A DNA stretch of 64,000 bases, taken from NCBI GenBank assembly GCA_010645155.1, contig CM021323.1, positions 10,783,742 through 10,847,741 on the forward strand. The letters run 5' to 3'. The stretch comes from Tigriopus japonicus. Lineage: Eukaryota; Arthropoda; Copepoda; Harpacticoida; Harpacticidae. Shown here in pieces: positions 45,625 to 54,800 of this stretch; position 1 is the first letter of the stretch; every line of letters starts with the position of its first letter. The notes beneath the pieces were generated by a model, which ran no database searches, was not told where the DNA came from, and saw nothing but the letters and a program-made list of their open reading frames with translations. The translations under genes were made by a program, and so were the position numbers.

Positions 45625-47791
45625 ATGGCCATTAAAGCGACCTTGTTGGCCTTCTCGGCCTTTTCCGGCCTGAGTTTGGCCGTGTTTCAGTTTCTGCAAC
45701 GTGTCCAACCCACGCCTTACATGGATGAGGTGTTCCACATCCCGCAAGCCCAAAAGTATTGCTCGGGTCGTTTCCGGGAATGGGATTCCAAAATCACGAC
45801 TCTACCGGGTTTATATCTGATCTCGGTGGGCGTGCTTCATCCCTTGTCGCGAGGATTGGAGCGGTGGGTGTGCGAGACCGCCCATTTGCGAATGATCAAC
45901 GTGGGATTGGCCTCGTTGACGCTCATCATTCTCCATCGGATCACGGAACAGATCCACGGGGGAAAACATGTGAGAACCAAGACACGACAAATGCGGCGAA
46001 TTCGTTTTGATAGGTTCTTCAAGTTTTTGATATTGAAAAGAATCAAATCGAATTTGTTTAAGCTTTGAAAAGATAAATAACAGAAAAAAGTTAAACGTGA
46101 AAGAAATGAGCGCTTAATTTTGTTAAGCCTGATTGCGAGCCCACAAATGGTGTGCCTCATGATCTGCGGTACAGATTTCTGTCTATGAAAGTATCATACC
46201 CAAAACGAGGTTAATTTGATATAAGCCAGTCCTTTATTTGCCAATTTTGATGTAAAGTGGCAAATTGGCAACCTTTTGGCACCGAATTTTTGCTCGGTAA
46301 AAAAAAAAAACGTCCGAACACTGTCGACCTAGAAAAGACGACATTTTTTAGCCAATCAGTGATTCATTTTTTGACACTTTAAAAGTTCTTTTATTTGAAT
46401 CCCCATGTTTTACTACTTTCAAAGTAGAGTCATTTCCTCCTTGATGCTGTTTTGTAAACCGAATTAGTGTAAATGATGTTCATTTTATAAATTAAAGATG
46501 ACTCATCGGTCATTGAATAATTAGGTAAAGAACTTCACTACGAGTAAAAAATGAAGGGGTTTCATCTTTTTTTATATTGAATCATTTGATATCACTTCTG
46601 AGCGTTAAATGTGTATTCTTCAGGAAAAACATTGACAGAAATCTCATTCTTGGAATTTCATCTTTTCAGTACTATGATCCCAACAAGGCCCTGTTGTCGT
46701 CGTTGAATATGTGCTTGTTTCCCTTGTTCTACTTCTTCTCGTTCTTATACTACACGGACGTGGGCTCAACATTCCTCGTGATCTTCATGTACTCCCTGCA
46801 TTTAAATGGCAACGATTGGTGGGCGAGTTTCATCGGTATGGATTACGTATTAGGGTCAAAAATCGTTTTAAAAAAAACAAATCATTGCTTTTTAGGACTT
46901 CTGGCCGTGAGCTTCCGTCAAACCAACATCATTTGGGTGGCGTTCGTGGCCTGTCAAAGGCTCGGTCCTTTATTGGTCCACCATATTCACATGCACATGT
47001 TGGAGGGTCCCCATCCTGTCAAGATTAATCTTGACACGCGAGGAAAGGCAGTCGAGTTGTTAGAGGGCATTTATTTCCTACTCTTTGATCCCCGGCGACT
47101 TTGGAAGGTGATTCAACAAGCTTTGCCCCACATTGGCGGCTACCTCATGATCTTGATGGCCTTTGTGTCGTTCATCATCCTCAATGAAGGAATCGTGGTG
47201 GGCGATCGTGAAGCCCACGTGGCCTCTTTCCACCCAACGCAAGTCCTCTATTTTGCGGCCTTCTCCTTGGGGTTAGCTTGGCCATTCTTTCTGCCCCTGT
47301 TGCCGGCCTTTCTGACCTTCGTGAGGCGTCATTATCGCGCGATCATTTTTCAAGCTATTCTGTGTTATTGCATCGTGGATGTCTATTCTTTGGCCCATCC
47401 TTATCTTCTGGCTGATAATCGACATTACACGTTCTACATTTGGAGGCGTCTCCTGGATAGAACTCCTTGGAGCAAATTCATCCCGATTCCTCTCTACATT
47501 TTTGGAACCTTTGGCGTGCTCCACAGTCTCAAGCGAACCCATATCATATTCAAGGTGTCCTATCCCTTATTCGTGATAGTCAGTTTGACTCCGCAGCTCC
47601 TGTTAGAGTTTCGATACTTTATCATTCCTTATTTGTTCTTCCGAATCCAGGTTCCGCCCACGTCATGGCTGAGATTGTGGGCCGAGCTGGCCTTTTTCAT
47701 CTGTATCAATGCTGTGACCATTTACTTGTTCGTTCAAAAACCTTTTGAATGGGAGCATGATCCTGGCGAGGTCCAAAGGTTCATGTGGTGA
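45625..47791 (+). CDS. ALG10: Dol-P-Glc:Glc2Man9GlcNAc2-PP-Dol alpha-1,2-glucosyltransferase (ALG10)
   Basis: An ER multi-pass enzyme (GT59) that adds the final glucose of the N-glycan precursor. Three exons: 45625-45969, 46670-46835 and 46896-47791, giving 1407 nt or 468 aa (human 473). The first luminal loop carries PYMDEVFHIPQAQKYC with the acidic DE pair typical of these GT-C enzymes, then WDSKITTLPGLYL. Further landmarks are FFSFLYYTDVGST, SFRQTNIIWVAF, NEGIVVGDREAHVA, HPYLLADNRHYTFYIWRR, LEFRYFIIPY and the C-terminal QRFMW. Hydrophobic segments run throughout. Intron 1 (45970-46669) is AT-rich and featureless. Intron 2 is only 60 nt, a multiple of three with no in-frame stop. The gene faces NBN head to head across 1 kb. 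No clear AATAAA follows the stop. Confidence 0.95.
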
Positions 47792-47851
47792 GCCGTGAAT
47801 ATATTTTCAAAAGTCCACTACAGTAAATGGGTGATTTTTTGAAGTTCAGTC

Positions 47852-47857
47852 TTTATT
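47852..47857 (-). terminator. Possible poly(A) signal of PLGRKT
   Basis: TTTATT on plus (AATAAA on minus), about 217 nt past the PLGRKT stop and only 60 nt past the convergent ALG10 stop. Confidence 0.4.
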
Positions 47858-48073
47858 TGAACAACGAACGTGAAAGAATGTATAGCACCATAATCATTTA
47901 ACATTAACAACAAATAACATCATACTAGAAACATGGTCGAAGACATTTGAAATACCTTTACTAAGCAAGGTTTAGGACTAGAATTCGGACCTAAAAAATA
48001 ATATCAGACACTGCTAAAAAATTGGAATAACTAGAATATGACTCGGTATGTGAAAGGAAGTACGAAGACGACG

Positions 48074-48601
48074 TTACTGGATGGTGGAGGGCGTGGCTGC
48101 CTTATATTTGGCATCCTCCTCCATTTGTTGCCTGGCCACGTCCAAACTCGAAAGCGATGGAAGTCCCGTGGGAATCTCGATCAGATCCCTCTCGAACATC
48201 AAGATGTTCTCAGCCTCCGATTTGATCCGGTTTAATTTGGTCCCGTACGCCAAATCGGCTTGATATCCAACCAAAAAGGTCAAAGGCAGCAGTGGTACCA
48301 ACACCGCGGGTTTCTTAGTACTCTGAAAGCTACAACAGCATCCCCGGATGCATAAGAGTGGTCGTTTAAGAGAATGAACCTTCATTTACCCTTTCAACAT
48401 GGCCAAGGTGGAAATGCCGTAGAATGATCCGAGCCAGACGAACATTTCCCTGGCTCGGGCGATTTGCGACGCGGCCATGCGTTCGCGCATTTGATTTTGC
48501 ATTTGAATCTGTCGTTCCATCGTGACACGATTCATTTCCAACATGAACTGTTGGTTCTTCTGCAAGTTCTCATCCATGGCCTTGCCAATGATCCCACCCA
48601 T
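48074..48601 (-). CDS. PLGRKT: Plasminogen receptor (KT)-like membrane protein (PLGRKT / C9orf46 family)
   Basis: Two exons, 48601-48390 and 48320-48074, giving 459 nt or 152 aa (human 147). The N-terminal half is a charged helix (MGGIIGKAMDENLQKNQQFM, MERQIQMQNQMRERM). Two membrane segments follow (FVWLGSFYGISTLAML and AVLVPLLPLTFLVGY), then YGTKLNRIKSEAENIL, all in family order. In vertebrates the protein sits in the plasma membrane and binds plasminogen through its C-terminal lysine. This copy ends STIQ, so that residue is absent. The exon 2 acceptor is an AGAG tandem, and only the downstream AG keeps the frame (MLKG-TKKPAVLV). A TTTCAG site lies 15 nt before the ATG. SUGT1 lies just upstream on the same strand. 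Confidence 0.9.
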
Positions 48602-48694
48602 GATGTTGGCTAAACCTGAAATTGATTCAGTTCATCTTTTAAAATGGCAGGGGTGCATGAGTGAGTGAAAGAAATAAGCAGGTCCGCTCTGGCC

Positions 48695-48700
48695 TTTATT
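48695..48700 (-). terminator. Poly(A) signal of SUGT1
   Basis: TTTATT on plus (AATAAA on minus), 36 nt after the SUGT1 stop and 94 nt before the PLGRKT start codon. Confidence 0.6.
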
Positions 48701-48735
48701 TCAACAGATCATGTTTTTGCATTTCCATGGTTGTC

Positions 48736-49356
48736 TTAGTCGTTCCATTTCTTGTACTCCATGCCATCCGGCGGTTTCACGTCCACCTTGTCTTTGGCGA
48801 TATCTTGCCAATTGGTGGACAAGACCGTGCCTCCGGATTCGCTGAAGCTTTTGTTCATGGCTTTCTTAACTTCGTCCGATCCCTCGGAATAGATCTTTTG
48901 GAACAACGAATTCAAAGCCGCCTCGCCCTCAGGTTTCTCAGATTCCAATTCATGCTCAATATCCGCCTCAATCTTGCTCCAATCTTTGCCCGAGCTACTA
49001 GGATATTTGACCGCACTAGCCGCCGCTGACCCCGTTGTCCCAGGAGCGGCTAAAGGTTCGGTTCCATCGCCTTCCAAAGCTGCCCATCGTTGTCCCGTGC
49101 GTTTGGTCAATTTGATCTCCAATTTGGTGCTCAACACCTTGAAATTGGAGCGTTCAGGCACGATGGGATGAGCCAGATCGATGTCCAGGACAAATTCCGA
49201 GCCCGGACGTTCGGGAATGGGAGCGGACACGCCCACAGAAGTGGCCTGCAGGTTGACTTGGACCTGATCGGGGACTAACGCTTTAACGCGAACCTCGATG
49301 ACCACGTGCGTCTCGGTTTGATACCAATCATACTTGACTTTGTTGCTCTCAGCCAT
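48736..49356 (-). CDS. SUGT1: SGT1 co-chaperone (SUGT1), CS-SGS form without TPR
   Basis: SGT1 is an HSP90 co-chaperone that also contacts SKP1/SCF and kinetochore assembly. The single-exon ORF has its first ATG at 49356 (MAESNKVKYDWYQTETH) and a stop at 48736, 206 aa. The CS domain spans about 5-90 (VVIEVRVK, FVLDIDLAHPI, VLSTKLEIKLTK, WAALEGDG). A Ser/Gly/Ala linker follows. The SGS domain runs from about 120 to the end (DWSKIEADIEHE, LFQKIYSEGSDEVKKAMNKSF, ESGGTVLSTNW, PPDGMEYKKW). The N-terminal TPR domain of vertebrate and plant SGT1 is missing. From memory, insect Sgt1 is also a short CS-SGS form, so this looks lineage-typical rather than truncated. The stop is 134 nt from the next same-strand ATG (PLGRKT). 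Confidence 0.94.
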   Translation of the reverse strand: MAESNKVKYDWYQTETHVVIEVRVKALVPDQVQVNLQATSVGVSAPIPERPGSEFVLDIDLAHPIVPERSNFKVLSTKLEIKLTKRTGQRWAALEGDGTEPLAAPGTTGSAAASAVKYPSSSGKDWSKIEADIEHELESEKPEGEAALNSLFQKIYSEGSDEVKKAMNKSFSESGGTVLSTNWQDIAKDKVDVKPPDGMEYKKWND

Positions 49357-50481
49357 AGATGCAAGATTGACTGTCAAATGGAAATGGGACCACTAGGACC
49401 AACACCACTTGGCTTTGGATCACGATCACGTACAGACAAAAACGAAACGGTGATTGAGCTCTTTCTTGTTCGAGAACATGACGATCAGCTGGGCAAGTCG
49501 ACAAAGGGCTTGACGCAACAAAGCTTGACTCGACTTGAAAGATTCTCATTTTTAATTTGCCTTTGCAGTTGGAAGTGATGAAAATGATTTCAACAACAAC
49601 TTTTCAACAATGTTTCAATAGAGGCAATTTTTTTTTAGGTATTAGACCAAGGAAGTGAGAGATGTAGTGAGCAGTGTCACTTGATTGTTCTTCCAGCCTT
49701 CTTTTACTCTCAATTTTGTGATTGTGATGGCCTTCAAATGACACAGAAAATTAGCACTCCTTAAAGCATCATTAGCACTCCTCATGGCCCTTGTTTGATT
49801 TGTCATTTTTTGCTGGCCCAGAGTTTGAATTATGGCTACTTCTAAATTGAACTATGTTGATCAGTTTACATATTCCCCATCAAACAATTTTAAACAAAAA
49901 AAATACAACTTTAGGGCTAAAAAACCACTACTTACGGCCAAAAACATCAACTTTATCCAAGCCCTCCTCATCAGCTTGTTGCAAAATTGAAATTCAAATT
50001 GAAGAAAACATTTTTGGGTTTTATCTTCAAACAGAGTCACAGAAAAAAAAATTGTTACGCTTTGTGTGCAGACTTTTTGTGAGTTTTTTCAAGAGTATGT
50101 ACTATTCACATCTTTGAAGTGGTGTTTTTCTATTACTTTGCCAAAAATCTAGTTGCTCAGGTCTGTCAATCCACCTTTTCTCTTTGGGTTATCTTTTTAT
50201 TTAAAACGAAGTGTTTTGATTGTAATTTGACTTAATTGTTTCTACTGGGTTTACCAAGAATTTTTCAACATGGGCCAAAATGGCAATCGGCCTTTTTTGA
50301 AAGCCAACTATTTCCAGACAAACATGTTTTCATACATCAGCATTATCATTATTGCAGACAGTGACTCCCTTTTTCTTCCATTTGAATTATTAGAAAATGC
50401 TCCTTTAATATAATCAACAATAACTTTTCAAACCAAATTCCACAGAAAGTTTTACAACTGTTTTATGAGACTGTACTTGTT

Positions 50482-50607
50482 AAGTGATATTTTGTTCACT
50501 GAAAGTGATATTTTGTTCGCTGAAAGTGATATTTTGTTCACTGAAAGTGATATTTTGTTCACTGAAAGTGATATTTTGTTCACTTAAAGTGATATTTTGT
50601 TCATTGA
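50482..50607. repeat. 21-bp tandem repeat, six copies
   Basis: The unit AAGTGATATTTTGTTCACTGA is repeated head to tail six times with single-base differences (GCTGA, CTTA, ATTGA variants at its end). Because 21 is divisible by 3 it creates a spurious repetitive ORF (50484-50669). Confidence 0.95.
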
Positions 50608-50756
50608 AGTTAAATCAAACCTTTCCAACCAAAAACCATGTTTTTAAGGCTTTAAACAAGATTAAATAAGTGTCGAATGGCGGGGTTGTAAAATGCTTCT
50701 TGATGTCAGCTCAAAATTTTTTGAGCTGATCTTTTTTTAGGATGGATGAGTGTAAT

Positions 50757-50995
50757 CGAACGAAATCAGCTGGGGATTCTGGGGCCAAAATGGCTAGGGA
50801 TGCGTTGGAGTCAAGACTCACCCTCCATAAAATTTAATCAAAATTCGTGAGCCCAACTCATTTTCTTCATTTTGACAATCAATTAAAATAAGAATTTTTT
50901 CCTCACGTAACAAACTAATCTATGAAATGTCCGAACCTAGTTCTGACCCATCCCTGGTCATTTTGGCCCCAGAATCCTCAGCTGAATTTGTTCGA
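50757..50995. repeat. MITE family A, copy 1
   Basis: Terminal inverted repeats of about 45 bp. The left end TCGAACGAAATCAGCTGGGG continues ATTCTGGGGCCAAAATGGC. The right end, reverse complemented, reads TCGAACAAATTCAGCTGAGG, then ATTCTGGGGCCAAAATGAC. No ORF. Relatives lie at 60563-60785 and 63503-63765. Confidence 0.85.
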
Positions 50996-51810
50996 CCTAA
51001 AGACTGAATATCAAAGACAAACATGAAGAAGAAAGCATACATACATAGCCTTTTTAACCTGAAACTTAATTATTGTGATTGAAATGTTTGATATCACACT
51101 TTTGATCACCCTTGACATTTATGTCTATTTTGAAAAAGTAGTTTGTACTTCGTAATGTCATTCCTTTTTTCCCAAAAGGAATTCTAGGGTAACGTGTTCC
51201 ACATTTTGGATGAAGGAACGGGAACTGTAATGCATTCCTTTTGGCTAAAGTTCTGATAAGGTTATCATTGAGCACAATAAATGAACAAATGCTGCTATGA
51301 ATTCAAATTGGAATTCTGGATTTGCTGATTGCTAATGGTGCTCAAATCAGTCACATCAGAAAAGTCTAGGCATGTTGCAAATAAACATTAAATGATAACT
51401 CATGGACATATTTGTTTGAATAACTCGAGTTTGGCAACTTGGCTTTGTTGTATCCAAACAAGCGCCATGGTGACTGTCAAACTACCTTCGGCTGGTATGC
51501 CTTCTCCCTTGGAAGTCCTTCGTTATTAGTTCTCCACACAGTTCTTGACCATATCCCCAGCATCTTCCTTTTCAATTCAAATGCTTCCAATCTAAACTTA
51601 CTTAAAGATAATATTTTCAATTATTACAGAAAAATCAATCCACTTAAAGATGTACTTTAACTAAGAAAATTCTGGATCATGCTGCCCAATCAGCCAACAG
51701 TTGCCGCAACAGCTACAAGACCATCAACATTGTGGACTTGTCATACAACCACCCCCTTTCTCTGTGAGCCTTGATTTGTGGTGAATCTTCTGATCCGTTG
51801 GACTTGGAAC

Positions 51811-54800
51811 ATGAATAACTCCAACGATCCCCGCAGACCCGACAAGATCGTGAGGTGAGCCATTTTGACTCCTGGCCTCTTCAATTTCATCCCTCTTTTC
51901 AGTTCAATACATCTAAATATATTTGTGTTCGGTTGGAAGTGCTGAAATTTCAGTGAAGCCCTTCTGATTGTTGCATGCTGGAGATTGGAACCGAGGGCGT
52001 GGCCTCTAATGGCTCTTCTCCCCATTGCAGGTGAATTCTCCGCCTCATTCCCTGTGCCACGCCCTCCATTTAACCGGATTCGCTCGCCCACGATGAGCTC
52101 CAGTCGAAAGATTTGGATCGGAAATATCGATGTCAAAGTCACCGAGTATCAACTTCTCAAGCTCGTCGAGCCCTTTGGGGCGATTGAGCACTTTGATTTT
52201 GTCTATTCGATCAATGCCCAAGGGACGAGGGTTCCCCGCGGCTTTGCTTTTGTGACCTTTGAGCAAGCCATTTCGGCGGGCAAGGCCATAAGAAAACTAG
52301 ACAATTTGAAGGTTTTGTCCCGGCATCTTCGCGTTAAACCCGCCACTTCCAATGCCGATTCGGCTAATAAAGACCTCAAAAGACCTCGACCTGGCCCTTC
52401 AAATGCGGCCTCCTCGTCGGGTTCATTGAGCTCGGGCGAGAAACAAGCCAAAATTCGGGCCATGGAGGCCAAATTAAAAGCGCTTCAAACCAATGAACTT
52501 GAATTTAAGGTGGTGACCCCGACCACCGACAAATCATCAAAGTTATCCTGACATTGAGTGAGGGTTATTTCTCTCCATTTATAGTAGATCTCAATCTTTG
52601 GCAACCGTATAAAACGGGTCATGAATGTTTTCAAGTGTTGTCATGATTAAATATGTACATAGTAATGTACTCATGAAATGAAGCTTAGACTTTGAAAGAA
52701 GAATCACGTGATATTGGATCTCGAATGAATCGAAGGCAAAATTTGGAAGTAAGAATTAATAGTTGGAGTAGCGAAGATTTGTGAGCCGTGAGCTCTCATA
52801 AATAACAATAATTTAAAAGAACACTATGGTGGAAGCAATTTAAGGGAGTTCACAGATGGTAGGTTTCTTATGATGGCAAGCAACATCGTGCCACACAATC
52901 CCGTCCACATAGAAGTTGTTGAGAACGCCCAGACATACTTCGGGGTCAGATTGGTCTCGGAGAGCATTTCGGTTATCCGGTTGGCCACGGGTACAATTAG
53001 GGGCGATTTCCCATCTAAAGCGAAGTGTAAGATTTTCTTATTACTCATGGTTAATGAATGAATTTGTGTAATTAAACTTACCCTCCGGTATAAGACCATG
53101 GGGCGACACCAGTGTTGGTCCATTGGGTGGTTGCACCAGAAGGCCAGAAGACGGTCTTACACGCATGAACGATACGGCCTCCAGTCCACATATATCGTCG
53201 ACCCAAAAGTTTGTCCATGAAAAATTTGGCTCGCTCGGGAGTATCCAACGATGCGGCACGACCGCCTTGAGCTTTGCAATAGTTGTCAGCTTGAATGGCA
53301 GTGAACTTTTCGCAATTGCCAGCAATCTCCCAGGTATAGATAACCCGTTTCCCGTCAAAGTTATGGATCTGGTTGGGAGCAGCATTGGGGCATCGGGGTG
53401 ACTCACGGTCATTGGGATTTTCTCCTGGAGGACTGCAACCAGTGCTGGGAATGTTGGAATCCGCTGGATCCTTGGCACAAACAAAACGATTGTTGGGAAA
53501 CAAGGCTGACCAAGATTGCTGATTGTTGGAGGAAAAGCCTTGGTTGCTGTTAAAGGCCTGGGGACCAGGGTTGAAGTTCTGTTGAGGCTGGAAGTTCTGC
53601 TGGGGTTGGAAATTCTGTTGGGGCTGAAAGTTCTGCTGGGGTTGAAAGTTTTGCTGCTGGGGGACAAATCTTTGGGCTTGTGGGGGTGGATTAAAGTTTT
53701 GTTGAGGTCTGAATTGAGGTTGCTGACGACGAGGCCTGAAGAAGTTTCTGAGGCTGGCTAGGACCCCTCCGCCTTGTTGGCGTTTGACACGGACCCTTTC
53801 CTCTTGATTACTGTTCAGGACCCCTCCGCCTTGTTGGCGTTTGACACGGACCCTTTCCTCTTGATTACTGTTCAGGACCCCTCCGCCTTGTTGACCCTGG
53901 GTCATTTGTGCCGTGAGACACAACATGACCAGAGATAACGTGAACACCCTCATGATCTGGAAATGAAATGAAAAGAGACCTCAACCACGAATACTGGATC
54001 CATGTATGACCCGAGCTCGAGTCCGTCCGCTTTTTAAAAGCGTCTTCTTGCCCAATCCTATTCCCAGATCCGGTTTAGGATGTTCGATGGGTTAGTGCCC
54101 AAGCCATTTCGATCTGTCTGTCGAGTGACGAGGGTATGGGCGAGCCCGCCAAAAATATTGACCAATAGTCTCTTTACGAAAGAAAGGGAAAAAGAACATG
54201 TGTCTTCTTGTTGGGCGTTTGAATTTGTTTTTATTATCGGTCGCTGACCTTGCCAAATTGAAAAGGACTTGCCAAGTAATGCAAAATCAACTCAATAATC
54301 CAACCCTCTGTGTGATGAACACTTGCCTGAGGTGGTGATTGTGGTTTGGTAGATCTGGTTTGTTCAAGTGCCCTTCAAACGGCCGCAAGTTTTCCTGGTG
54401 AAGTTTTAGAAGTGTGAATGGTTCGAGCTCCCCTTGACAACTGAGAAAAACCAACTTTCACCGCTCGCAAAGCCATCAAAGCCGATGATGGTTCCCGACA
54501 AATTCAGGCTTGCACCAAGGCATCCATCCATCCATCTCGTTATGCTTCTTCCAACACCACCACCACCATAACAAATACCCTCGCCAAAGAAGTCGAGGAA
54601 GAGGGAGGGTCCCCTTTGTACGCATGCGTACCGTACTGTACATTGTCCTGGGGATCCTGGGAGTGTGCGTAACAGGGTACTCCTCATTGACGAGCACTTC
54701 GTGTGTAAGTTAAATAGAGGGCACCAAGGAAATGGAGGAGATCCATACATACCCAGAGCCTTCAAAATTTGTGTGAGGTTCATGGACGTGGCTTGGGTTC

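Larger units (their letters stand above)
49357..51810. other. Intergenic region between SUGT1 (-) and WDR83OS (+)
   Basis: AT-rich 2.4 kb. It contains the 21-bp tandem array at 50482-50607 and MITE family A copy 1 at 50757-50995. No gene recognised. Confidence 0.5.
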
